From: Ancrocorticia sp.
GTDB lineage: Bacteria; Actinomycetota; Actinomycetes; Actinomycetales; Actinomycetaceae
Direction: 5' to 3'
Assembly (NCBI GenBank): GCA_022648165.1
Contig: JALCLX010000001.1
Coordinates: 124,001 to 188,000, forward strand
DNA length: 64,000 nucleotides
Below, piece by piece: positions 1 to 8,395 of the stretch (positions within the stretch are counted from its first letter, which is position 1; every line of letters begins with the position of its first letter). The notes under the pieces were generated by a model. That model had not been told where the DNA came from and made no database searches. It saw nothing but the letters and a program-made list of their open reading frames with translations. Position numbers and translations under genes: made by a program.

Positions 1-404
1 TCGCAGACTCAACCATCGCAGTTCCTTTCGGTGTCATGCTGTTTACCACCTACATGATGGGGATCCCGCGCGAATTGCTCGAAGCGGCCAAAATCGATGG
101 CGCGAGCGTATTGCGCACATTTCTTTCGATCGTCATTCCACTTTCAAAGAACACAGTCGTCACAGTCTCACTGTTCGCATTTCTGTGGGGATGGTCCGAC
201 TTCATCTTTGCATCAACCGTGGACCGCAACGGGACATTCATCCCCATCACCTTAGGAATCTACCAATACATCGGAAACAATACGACGAGCTGGAACTCGA
301 TCATGGCAACAGCTGTTATCGCATCCATCCCGGCAGCCATCTTGCTCGTCATCGCGCAAAAATACGTGGCCGCTGGTGTTACGGCCGGCGCTGTAAAGGA
401 CTGA
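1..404 (+). CDS. Carbohydrate ABC transporter permease, C-terminal part
   Basis: The reading frame is already open at the left edge, so only the last about 134 residues of this inner-membrane permease are present. The MalG/LacG-type EAA loop is visible (ELLEAAKIDGAS followed by IVIPLSKN), which docks on the ATPase subunit; hydrophobic membrane segments follow on both sides (TVVTVSLFAFLWGWSDFIFA and the final AAILLVIAQKYV). The gene ends 5 bases before the GH127 glycosidase, so the two are almost certainly co-transcribed. Together with the downstream arabinofuranosidase the context suggests import of an oligosaccharide, perhaps an arabinose-containing one; the substrate is inferred from neighbours only. 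Confidence 0.93.
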   Translation, partial: ADSTIAVPFGVMLFTTYMMGIPRELLEAAKIDGASVLRTFLSIVIPLSKNTVVTVSLFAFLWGWSDFIFASTVDRNGTFIPITLGIYQYIGNNTTSWNSIMATAVIASIPAAILLVIAQKYVAAGVTAGAVKD

Positions 405-409
405 GAGAT

Positions 410-2392
410 ATGACCACCGATCACGCACACAGCGCCCCCGAAACGCAGTCACGCGCACACACCGGAGGCTCCCTGGCAATCCCCGTCAACTCGGAATCGT
501 ATCCACGCCGTTCCTGTGCGCCGTCTGAGCTAACAATCACAGAAGGCTTCTGGGCACAACGACAACACGTCAACGCCACAACCACACTGGCTCACTGCCT
601 GTATTGGATCACATCGCTCGGTTGGATTCAGAACTTCACGAACGTTGCACGGGGTACAACGGGGGCTCATCACGGTTGGCAGTTTGCGGACTCCGAAGTC
701 TACAAGCTGATGGAAGCTCTCGCATGGGAATACGGGCGAACCGCCAACCCGGAAGCGAACCAGACCTTTGAGAAGCTCATCTGGGTGGTCATCAGCGCTC
801 AAGATCCCGATGGCTACCTCAACACAGCCTTCGGACACCCCAACCAACCCCCGCGCTACTCTGATCTGAGTTCTGGCCACGAATTGTATTGCATGGGCCA
901 CATGCTTCAGGCTGCTGTAGCGCGCGTGCGCACATTCGGTGAAGACGACTTCACGGCCGCCGCTCGCAAGGCCGCAGACCACATTTGCCGCACATTCGGA
1001 CCGGACGGAAACCAAGGCTTCTGTGGCCACCCAGAAATCGAACTCGGATTAGTAGAATTTGGGCGCGCAGTAGACGAGCCGCGTTACCTCAGCCAGGCCG
1101 CACTCTTTGTCGAACGGCGCGGACATCGGACTCTGCCACCACCCGCGCTATTGAGCAGCGATTACTTTCAAGACGACGCACCTGTGCGAAGCAAAGACGC
1201 GTGGAGCGGACATGCAGTGCGCGCGTTGTACCTCGCTTGCGCAGCGACGGATGTAGCCGTTGATACTCATGATCATGAGCTCCTGGAAGCTTTGGCCGGA
1301 CAATGGCATCACACGGTCGCGCGCCGCACCTACATCACGGGCGGCATGGGTTCCCGCCACCAGGACGAAGGATTCGGGGAAGACTGGGAACTCCCAACAG
1401 ATCGCGCCTATTGCGAAACATGCGCCGGTGTGGCTTCTCTGATGGTCTCCTGGCGCCTTTACTTGGCCACAGGTGCTGTGGAATATGTGGATCAGCTGGA
1501 ACGCACGCTTTTCAATGTGCTTGCGGGAGCCGTCAATCCCAGCGGCGACGCCTTCTTCTGTGCGAATACGCTATTCCAACGATCGGAAGGCCACGAAATC
1601 GACGGTATCTCTTTGCGTGCAGAATCCTCGCTGCGAGCTCCGTGGTTCGATGTCGCATGTTGTCCAACCAATTTGGCGCGCACCATCGCCTCGCTGAACG
1701 CATACGTCGCTTCCGTTGACACACGGCCAGAGGCGCCTCAGATCACGCTTGCCCTGCTCATCCCCTGTGACATCAATCTTTCCCTTCCCGCTGGGCCAGC
1801 TCACCTTTCGGTACGCACGTCCTACCCTGCGAGCGGCCGCGTGGATATTGCGCTTGGCCAGTGGCCCGCGGGGGCATCGTTGCGACTGCGCGTTCCCGCG
1901 TGGTGTTCTGCTGCGAGTATTTCCCGCACGGGTGAAACCCGCAGTGTTTCCCCGGGGTGGGTGACGTTGCGCGGGCTTGAATCCGGAGAAAAGGTAACCT
2001 TGACGATTGATATCTCCGCCCGAATCAGCTTCCCGGATCCGCGCGTCGACGCCGCCCGCGGTTCGGTCGCGGTAGAGAGGGGACCCCTGGTCATGTGCCT
2101 GGAAGGATGCGATGTACCTGAAAACGGGAGTCTGGACGACGTCGTCGTCAATCCGCAAACGCTTGCGGAGGATCCCAACGGAAGCATTACTATCCACGGA
2201 AGCATCCGCCACCCAGACGCGCAGTGGCGCCTGCCCTACGGACCAAAGGCGGCCACGGATTCGCAACCAGCAACGTTCCGGCTCATCCCGTATTACACTC
2301 GGGCGTTGCGCGGCACTTCCGTGATGCGAGTGTTTCTGCCATATGAGGATCCCACAAGTACGAAGAAGCGGGGAACACCATGTTCACTGTGA
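410..2392 (+). CDS. GH127 beta-L-arabinofuranosidase (DUF1680 family)
   Basis: Retaining glycoside hydrolase of about 660 residues that releases beta-L-arabinofuranose. The family's unusual active site, a glutamate plus a zinc-bound cysteine nucleophile, is intact: the motif AYCETCA carries E336 and C338, and DVACCPTNLAR carries C417 and C418. These match the E338/C340/C417/C418 set of Bifidobacterium longum HypBA1 almost number for number. The frame stays open upstream, but the ATG at 410 just after the permease stop is the sensible start. No signal peptide is seen, so the enzyme should act in the cytoplasm on imported oligosaccharide. It overlaps the next gene by 13 bases, indicating translational coupling. 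Confidence 0.93.
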   Translation: MTTDHAHSAPETQSRAHTGGSLAIPVNSESYPRRSCAPSELTITEGFWAQRQHVNATTTLAHCLYWITSLGWIQNFTNVARGTTGAHHGWQFADSEVYKLMEALAWEYGRTANPEANQTFEKLIWVVISAQDPDGYLNTAFGHPNQPPRYSDLSSGHELYCMGHMLQAAVARVRTFGEDDFTAAARKAADHICRTFGPDGNQGFCGHPEIELGLVEFGRAVDEPRYLSQAALFVERRGHRTLPPPALLSSDYFQDDAPVRSKDAWSGHAVRALYLACAATDVAVDTHDHELLEALAGQWHHTVARRTYITGGMGSRHQDEGFGEDWELPTDRAYCETCAGVASLMVSWRLYLATGAVEYVDQLERTLFNVLAGAVNPSGDAFFCANTLFQRSEGHEIDGISLRAESSLRAPWFDVACCPTNLARTIASLNAYVASVDTRPEAPQITLALLIPCDINLSLPAGPAHLSVRTSYPASGRVDIALGQWPAGASLRLRVPAWCSAASISRTGETRSVSPGWVTLRGLESGEKVTLTIDISARISFPDPRVDAARGSVAVERGPLVMCLEGCDVPENGSLDDVVVNPQTLAEDPNGSITIHGSIRHPDAQWRLPYGPKAATDSQPATFRLIPYYTRALRGTSVMRVFLPYEDPTSTKKRGTPCSL

Positions 2393-4425
2393 CCAATGGA
2401 TCGGTGGAATGGACGGGCGAAGGCCAGACCATCCGCGTGGACGTGTGGGGCCGTGATTCCCTGCGAGTACGCGCCGTGGCCCAAGGTGACATCATCGATC
2501 ACAACTACGCTCTGCTGCCCGAGGCCCGCGCTGTTCCCTCTACCGATGTCGCTGTGGAAACGCCAGAACCAGGCATGGTGATTCTGGGTAACGGTGCGAT
2601 CCGCGCGCAGCTGAACGAGGTGTGCGACTTCCAGGAATCTCTAGGGCGCTCACGCTGGCGCTGCCATGTGCGCATCGAAAACGCAGCTGGGCGTGTGCTC
2701 GTCAACGAGATTGGGGACGGCGGTGCACTCGATGTGCGCGCCCGCCACTTCCGGCAGCTCTCCGGCGGGGATTATCGTGTGACGGCGTCCTTCGAAACTG
2801 CAACACCTGAGCATCTGGTTGGCATGGGCGAATACCAACAACATCTCCCCGATCTCAAAGGCGCAACACTCGAACTGGCCCATCGAAATTCCCAAGCATC
2901 CGTACCATTTGTGGTATCCAGCGCCGGCTATGGTTTCCTATGGCACAATCCGGGAATTGGAAGAGTCACCTTCGCTACAAACGTCACGCAATGGGTGGCC
3001 GAGCAAACTGACCAACTTGACTACTGGGTGACAGCAGGGGATTCACCCGCGAAGATCCTCGAGCAATACACAGCAGTTACCGGGCGTGCGCCCGAATTCC
3101 CGGAATACGGATTGGGCTATTGGCAGTGCAAACTGCGCTATTGGAACCAGGAACAGCTTGAACGGGTCGCTGGCGAATTCAATGAGAAGAAGATCCCACT
3201 GGACGTGATTATTGCTGATTTCTTCCACTGGCCACATATGGGCGATTACCGTTTTGATCCAGAATTCTGGCCCTCCCCGGCATCCATGGTCCAAACGCTC
3301 CGAGATCACGGAACCGAGCTGATGGTTTCGGTATGGCCCCAGGTTTCGTTCTCCTCAGAGAATTACGCGAAGCTTTCCGGTTCCAATTTTTTGGTGCGCT
3401 CTACCGCAGGATCGCAAGAGCTCATGGCCTTCCAAGAACCCGCCTCACTGATCGACATGACCAACCCTCATGCGCGGCAATTCCTATGGGAGACGTGCCA
3501 CCAGAACTATCCCGGGGTACGGATGTTCTGGCTCGATGAAGCAGAACCCGAATTCGGTGCATACGACTATGAGGCTTATAGATATCACGCGGGCCCCGCG
3601 CTCAAAGTGAGTAATATCTATCCGCAACGTTACGCGCAGGCCTTCTTCGAAGGCGCCACCGCTGCAGGCATTACACCGCTGAATCTAATCCGATGCGCGT
3701 GGGCCGGGAGCCAACGTTTCGGCGCCGTGGTGTGGTCCGGCGATATCCAATCCACCTGGGAAGCGTTGCGCAATCAAATCGCAATTGGCATCCATCTGGG
3801 GATGGCTGGAATACCGTGGTTCACTACCGATATTGGAGGATTCCACGGGGGAGATGTGCGAGATCCCAATTTTGTAGAACTGTTGCTTCGGTGGTTCGAA
3901 TGTGCCACATATTTCCCAGTGATGCGAATGCATGGCGATCGCAGACCGTTCGAAAACGTCGTGGGAGGCGATGGCACACCCCGGCTGCGCAGTGGCGCCG
4001 CGAACGAACCGTGGGCGTTTGGGCGTGAAGCCCAGCGCATCATGACGTGGCACATCCACTTGCGTCAGAAACTACGCCCTTATCTGCGCCGAACTTTCCA
4101 CGAGGCTCACACCACCGGGCTTCCTGTTATGCGTGGACTCTTCCTCCACTATTCGGATGACGAAAGAGCCTGGCTCACAAATGACGAATTCATGCTGGGA
4201 CGCGACGTCTTGGTGGCACCCGCGCTGGCACCTCGTACACACAGCCGCCTCGTGTATCTACCAGGGAACGAAAACTGGGTGGAAACTAATACGGAGCGTC
4301 ATTATCGTGGAGGAGACAGCATAGAGGTGGAGATTCCTCCAGAGGGCATCCCCACCTTCGTACGAGAACGGGGTTCCATCACACCAACTCTGTGGAGACA
4401 CGCCCCACATGGTCAGAAGATCTGA
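2380..4425 (+). CDS. GH31 family alpha-glycosidase (alpha-xylosidase/alpha-glucosidase)
   Basis: A protein of 681 residues with the GH31 TIM barrel. The likely nucleophile is D386 in FWLDEAEPEFG and the likely acid/base is D455 in VVWSGDIQSTW; the strand TDIGGFHGG that follows is also typical. An N-terminal beta-sandwich (residues about 1-220) and a C-terminal sandwich (MLGRDVLVAPAL onward) frame the barrel. The WLDEAEPE form of the nucleophile motif resembles alpha-xylosidase-type members (WMDATEPD) more than classic alpha-glucosidases (WxDMNE), so alpha-xyloside specificity is plausible but unproven. No signal peptide is seen. It lies in the operon between the GH127 enzyme and a LacI regulator, suggesting joint breakdown of a mixed arabinose/xylose or glucose oligosaccharide. 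Confidence 0.9.
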   Translation: MFTVTNGSVEWTGEGQTIRVDVWGRDSLRVRAVAQGDIIDHNYALLPEARAVPSTDVAVETPEPGMVILGNGAIRAQLNEVCDFQESLGRSRWRCHVRIENAAGRVLVNEIGDGGALDVRARHFRQLSGGDYRVTASFETATPEHLVGMGEYQQHLPDLKGATLELAHRNSQASVPFVVSSAGYGFLWHNPGIGRVTFATNVTQWVAEQTDQLDYWVTAGDSPAKILEQYTAVTGRAPEFPEYGLGYWQCKLRYWNQEQLERVAGEFNEKKIPLDVIIADFFHWPHMGDYRFDPEFWPSPASMVQTLRDHGTELMVSVWPQVSFSSENYAKLSGSNFLVRSTAGSQELMAFQEPASLIDMTNPHARQFLWETCHQNYPGVRMFWLDEAEPEFGAYDYEAYRYHAGPALKVSNIYPQRYAQAFFEGATAAGITPLNLIRCAWAGSQRFGAVVWSGDIQSTWEALRNQIAIGIHLGMAGIPWFTTDIGGFHGGDVRDPNFVELLLRWFECATYFPVMRMHGDRRPFENVVGGDGTPRLRSGAANEPWAFGREAQRIMTWHIHLRQKLRPYLRRTFHEAHTTGLPVMRGLFLHYSDDERAWLTNDEFMLGRDVLVAPALAPRTHSRLVYLPGNENWVETNTERHYRGGDSIEVEIPPEGIPTFVRERGSITPTLWRHAPHGQKI

Positions 4426-4434
4426 AAGGGAGCA

Positions 4435-5445
4435 ATGGCTACCATCGCAGATGTTGCACGTAGAGCAGGCGTCTCGCGTTCCACCGTTTCCTATGTGCTC
4501 TCCGGGAAACGCCCCATCAGCGATGAGGTGAAGGCCCGTATCAATCTGGCTATCGAAGAACTAGGGTACATTCCCAACGCAGGCGCACGGGCTCTCGCAT
4601 CGTCTCAGACGCACGTCATCGCCGTTATGGCCGAGTTCTATCCCGACGAATTCGCGCCCGCCATGCTCCAATATATCCTTGGCATTTCCCGCACCGCGCA
4701 AGAACATGGTTACGACATGCTCCTGACTACAAATCAGGACGGCCCTGCTGCACTGCGCCGCATTTCCGCGTCGCAGATGATTGATGGCGCGATTCTGCTC
4801 AATGTGGCAGCCAAGGACCGCCGCTTGCCCGTGATCCATACTATGAGCCAACCGGCTGTGTTGCTGGGGCTACCAGATGATCCCCAGGGAGTGGACGTAT
4901 TCGATCTTGACTTCGAGGAAGCCGGCCGTGTGATGGTGCAGTTGATGCGAGCTAAAGGCCATCGCGAATTGATTCTGGTATCCCAGCCCATTCACGTGGT
5001 GGAACGCGGCGGCGCATACGTGTGGCGCTTGCGGGATGCAGCCATCGAAGAGGCGAGAAAATCCGACGTGACGCTTCATTGCATCCATGCAGCGTCCAGC
5101 CAACCGGACGTTGGGCGGGACCTCAATGCCGCCTTCGATGCCTTCCCACACGCAACGGGCATACTGCTCAACAATGAGGCCGCCGCAGGCGCGTTACCTT
5201 CGGTGATGGCAGGCCGTGGCATCCGCTCCCCACAGGATTTAGCCGTTATCGGCCGGTTTTCCGATGAATTCGCCCGCACTTTCTCCTTGCCGTTCAGCTC
5301 GATCGATTCAGCTGCCGAACAACTGGGTGATCTGGCCGTGCGTCAGCTTGTGCGCCGCATGGATGCCCATGCGGCCAACACCCCGCAGAAACCTGGGGCT
5401 ATCCGCCTGATTCCCCCGCAGCTGATTGACCGTGGCTCAATCTAG
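4435..5445 (+). CDS. LacI-family transcriptional regulator
   Basis: Sugar-responsive DNA-binding regulator of 336 residues. The N-terminal helix-turn-helix (TIADVARRAGVSRSTVSYVL, residues about 3-22) and the hinge region (NAGARALASSQTHVIAV) are classic for LacI, followed by a periplasmic-binding-protein-like ligand domain that ends in the conserved DLAVIGRFSDE and TFSLPFSSID region. The ATG at 4435 has a GGGAGC-type ribosome site. It is 9 bases behind the GH31 gene and so belongs to the glycosidase operon, which makes local control of this operon likely. The effector is unknown. Confidence 0.92.
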   Translation: MATIADVARRAGVSRSTVSYVLSGKRPISDEVKARINLAIEELGYIPNAGARALASSQTHVIAVMAEFYPDEFAPAMLQYILGISRTAQEHGYDMLLTTNQDGPAALRRISASQMIDGAILLNVAAKDRRLPVIHTMSQPAVLLGLPDDPQGVDVFDLDFEEAGRVMVQLMRAKGHRELILVSQPIHVVERGGAYVWRLRDAAIEEARKSDVTLHCIHAASSQPDVGRDLNAAFDAFPHATGILLNNEAAAGALPSVMAGRGIRSPQDLAVIGRFSDEFARTFSLPFSSIDSAAEQLGDLAVRQLVRRMDAHAANTPQKPGAIRLIPPQLIDRGSI

Positions 5446-5531
5446 GCCGCGCGCTGGAATGCGCGAAGGGTACGATGCTCACATACCACTGTGGTGCCGC
5501 ACGCACCATCTTCAGACCTTCAGGAATCGAT

Positions 5532-6548
5532 ATGCCATCGTCAAGACGCTCTGCGAACGGCCACGCGCCATCCATGGCAGACGTTGCCAAAATCGCAGGA
5601 GTTTCACACCAGACGGTGTCGCGGGTTCTGAATCACCAAGAACTTGTCCGCCCTGATACGCGTGCAAAAGTTCTCAAAGCGATCGAAGAAACAGGCTACC
5701 GGCGCAACGAAACGGCCCGTGCACTCGCCACAAATCGCAGCAAAGTTCTGGGCATCATCACGCCATCGTTTAGCCATTACGGCCCTGCTACCACTCTCCT
5801 TTCGGTTCAGCTTGCAGCCCACGACGTCGGCTACATCGTAACGGTTGCCACACTTTCCACCTTCGAGTCAGAAAGCTTGCGCAGCGCCTTGGACCAGTTC
5901 CTAGGCCAAGGCGTGGCCGGAATCGTGGTCATCGCGCCTGTTGCTGGTATCGCGCGGGAACTCGAAGAGGCAACTCTCTCTGTCCCCACGATTGTCATCG
6001 CGTCATCGTGGATCTCGCCTCAATCGTCACTACTACGAGTCGGAATCGAACAACGCAGTGGCGTCCACGCCGTCATCGCTCACCTCGCACTGCACGGCTG
6101 CCGCACAATCGCCCACATCGCTGGTCCACCGGACTGGTTCGACGCCGCCGAACGCAAAAGCGCATGGGAGGATTCCCTGCGTGAGTTCGGCCTGGACCGC
6201 GGCCCGCTGTTTTCGGGAGACTGGACAGCGCGTTCGGGTTACCGAATCGCGCAAGAATTGCTTTCCAAGCCGCTGCCAGACGCAGTGTTTGTGGCAAATG
6301 ATCAAATGGCATTGGGAGTGCTGCACGCCCTCAACGAACGCGGCATCCGGATACCTGAGGACATTCGCATCGTAGGGTACGACGACGAGGAAACTTCCGC
6401 CTATTTGACGCCCAGCCTCACCACCGTGCGTCAGGATTTTCACGCATTGGGAACCGAGGCGGTACACGCGCTCATTGACGTGATTCATGGCGACGCCACC
6501 GCAGTCCCTACCGTCCATTCCGAGTTACGCATACGCAACTCCGGGTAG
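5532..6548 (+). CDS. LacI-family transcriptional regulator (second copy)
   Basis: A second LacI-type repressor of 338 residues in tandem with the first. The helix-turn-helix reads MADVAKIAGVSHQTVSRVL and the ligand domain ends with IRIVGYDDEETSAYLTPSLT, a typical LacI/GalR C-terminal signature. The frame is open further upstream, but the ATG at 5532 has an AGGA site 6 bases before it, so I place the start there. Its 3' end lies 37 bases before a perfect LacI-type operator in front of the FGGY kinase gene, so either this protein or its upstream neighbour may bind there. The two regulators differ clearly in the ligand domain, so they are not a recent duplication. Confidence 0.92.
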   Translation: MPSSRRSANGHAPSMADVAKIAGVSHQTVSRVLNHQELVRPDTRAKVLKAIEETGYRRNETARALATNRSKVLGIITPSFSHYGPATTLLSVQLAAHDVGYIVTVATLSTFESESLRSALDQFLGQGVAGIVVIAPVAGIARELEEATLSVPTIVIASSWISPQSSLLRVGIEQRSGVHAVIAHLALHGCRTIAHIAGPPDWFDAAERKSAWEDSLREFGLDRGPLFSGDWTARSGYRIAQELLSKPLPDAVFVANDQMALGVLHALNERGIRIPEDIRIVGYDDEETSAYLTPSLTTVRQDFHALGTEAVHALIDVIHGDATAVPTVHSELRIRNSG

Positions 6549-6585
6549 CCGTATCTTTCCGCGCACCAGCCTTCCTCCATCATTG

Positions 6586-6599
6586 TGTTAGCGCTAACA
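6586..6599. promoter_or_regulatory. LacI-family operator, perfect 14-bp palindrome
   Basis: TGTTAGCGCTAACA is a perfect palindrome with the central CG typical of LacI/GalR operators. It lies between the second lacI-type gene and the FGGY kinase gene, about 90 bases before the kinase start. Which of the two adjacent LacI proteins binds it cannot be read from sequence. Confidence 0.85.
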
Positions 6600-6686
6600 T
6601 AGAGTAGAGTTGCGAGTGGGAAGTCAAGGCAAAGAAGCACAACCACTCGTTGAAACACTGCAGTGCCGAGTGAACGGATACACAGA

Positions 6687-8291
6687 ATGAATGCCACTGA
6701 TCACAACGTAAAACCTGTACCTCAGATGATTACTTCCGGTGAAACCGCGCTCGGAATTGAGTTCGGATCAACCCGGATCAAGGCCGTTTTGATTGACCGG
6801 CGCGGAGTAGTCATCTCCTCCGGATCGCACGCCTGGGAGAACCAGCTAGTAAACGGGCTGTGGACGTACCCGGAAGAAGCGATCTGGTCTGGGCTGCAAG
6901 CAGCATATGCGGATCTCGCAACACACGTGGCCTCGGACTACGGCGTCGCACTTCACACAACCGGAGCACTGGGCATCTCCGCAATGATGCACGGCTATAT
7001 CGCACTGAACTCCGCTGGGAAGCTGCTGGTTCCCTTCCGAACGTGGAGGAACACCAACACGGGCCGGGCCGTCGCAGAGCTTTCCCCCGCGTTATCCTTC
7101 AGCATCCCGCATCGGTGGAGCGCCGCACATCTCTATCAGGCACTGCTGGATCACGAGCCTCACACAACACGGCTTGCCCGAATCACCACACTCTCCGGAC
7201 TGGTTCACGAACGGCTGACAGGGCAGCCGATTCTTGGCGTCGGCGACGCATCGGGGATGTTCCCCATCGACCCGGCCACGCACGATTACGACGATAAGCG
7301 CATTGCGGCTTTTGACGAACTCACCCGGAACTTAGGTTTCCATCACTCGATCAAGGAGCTCCTTCCCACTGTGGCCTGCGCTGGCACCAACGCCGGATAT
7401 CTCACAGCCGCAGGTGCAGCATTACTTGACCCAACAGGGAACCTTCAGCCTGGGATTCCGATGTGTCCACCCGAAGGCGATGCGGGAACAGGGATGGTCG
7501 CTACAAACTCTGTGGCACCACGCACCGGCAACGTTTCTGCAGGAACCTCGATCTTCGCGATGGTGGTACTCGAAAAGGCGCTCACACACGTTCACTCGGA
7601 ACTCGACTTAGTCACTACTCCCGATGGCTCGCCAGTAGCCATGGTGCATTCCAATAACGGAACATCCGAATGGGACCAATGGATTCGCGTATTCTCCGCC
7701 CTCCTCGACGCCGCTGGAGCCTCGCTACCCATGCCCGAGCTCTACGATCTTGCCTATCAGAAGGCACTCGAAGGTGCGCCCGATGGAGGAGGGCTCGTGG
7801 CCTTCAACTTTCTATCTGGAGAACCTATCGTGGGGCTCGATTCCGGCCATCCCCTCTTCATGCGCTCCCCCGATTCCTCCATCACACTGGAAAACTTCCT
7901 GCGTACGCAACTCATGACGATCTTCGGTGTACTGCGGGAAGGTTTCGACGTGCTGGTTCACGATGAGGACGTGACTGTGGACAAACTCGTCGCCCAGGGT
8001 GGATTGTTCAAAACGCCAGTCGTGGCACAACGCCTGATGGCGGCCGCGCTCAATACCCCCGTGGAAGTGAGAGCCACGGCCGGCGAAGGCGGTCCGTGGG
8101 GTATGGCTCTCCTCGCACTCTATGCTGCGCGCCATTCGCAAGAACCGCTCGCAGATTTCCTCACGCACACAATCTTCACGGATGAGAATTCCACGACTAT
8201 CTCCCCATATCCCGAGGACGTTGCTGGTTTCAACAGTTTCATGGAGCGCTATCGCGCTGCTCTTCCCGCAGAAAAGGCCCTCTCGGACTAA
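6687..8291 (+). CDS. FGGY-family carbohydrate kinase (probable pentulokinase)
   Basis: ATP-dependent sugar kinase of about 534 residues with the ASKHA fold. The phosphate-1 loop is ALGIEFGSTRIKAV, and the second ATP-binding domain shows GNVSAGTSIFAM and VAQGGLFKTPVVAQRLMAAA. Location next to an L-arabinofuranosidase and LacI regulators suggests a kinase for L-ribulose or D-xylulose, but neither specificity motif is one I recognise with certainty. The start is uncertain: GTG at 6663, ATG at 6687 and ATG at 6726 are in frame, and none has a strong ribosome site; 6687 is the compromise. A LacI operator lies upstream and a strong hairpin terminator follows. Confidence 0.85.
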   Translation: MNATDHNVKPVPQMITSGETALGIEFGSTRIKAVLIDRRGVVISSGSHAWENQLVNGLWTYPEEAIWSGLQAAYADLATHVASDYGVALHTTGALGISAMMHGYIALNSAGKLLVPFRTWRNTNTGRAVAELSPALSFSIPHRWSAAHLYQALLDHEPHTTRLARITTLSGLVHERLTGQPILGVGDASGMFPIDPATHDYDDKRIAAFDELTRNLGFHHSIKELLPTVACAGTNAGYLTAAGAALLDPTGNLQPGIPMCPPEGDAGTGMVATNSVAPRTGNVSAGTSIFAMVVLEKALTHVHSELDLVTTPDGSPVAMVHSNNGTSEWDQWIRVFSALLDAAGASLPMPELYDLAYQKALEGAPDGGGLVAFNFLSGEPIVGLDSGHPLFMRSPDSSITLENFLRTQLMTIFGVLREGFDVLVHDEDVTVDKLVAQGGLFKTPVVAQRLMAAALNTPVEVRATAGEGGPWGMALLALYAARHSQEPLADFLTHTIFTDENSTTISPYPEDVAGFNSFMERYRAALPAEKALSD

Positions 8292-8321
8292 CCCGCGCCC
8301 GGCACACAGCGCCAGACATGA

Positions 8322-8359
8322 AAGTGCGGGACGGAACCGATTGGTTCTGTCCCGCACTT
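8322..8359. terminator. Bidirectional hairpin terminator
   Basis: An inverted repeat with arms of about 16 bases (AAGTGCGGGACGG... paired with ...GTCCCGCACTT, one G-U pair) and a small loop sits between the convergent FGGY kinase and clpC genes. T-rich bases follow on the + strand (AGCAGTTTGTTATT). Confidence 0.88.
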
Positions 8360-8395
8360 AGCAGTTTGTTATTGCGAGTGAGGTGGCCGAACGAA

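Noticed and set aside
185-409. In-frame upstream extension of the GH127 gene
   Set aside because: It runs over the end of the permease gene, lacks a ribosome site there and has no GH127 similarity; the ATG at 410 fits.
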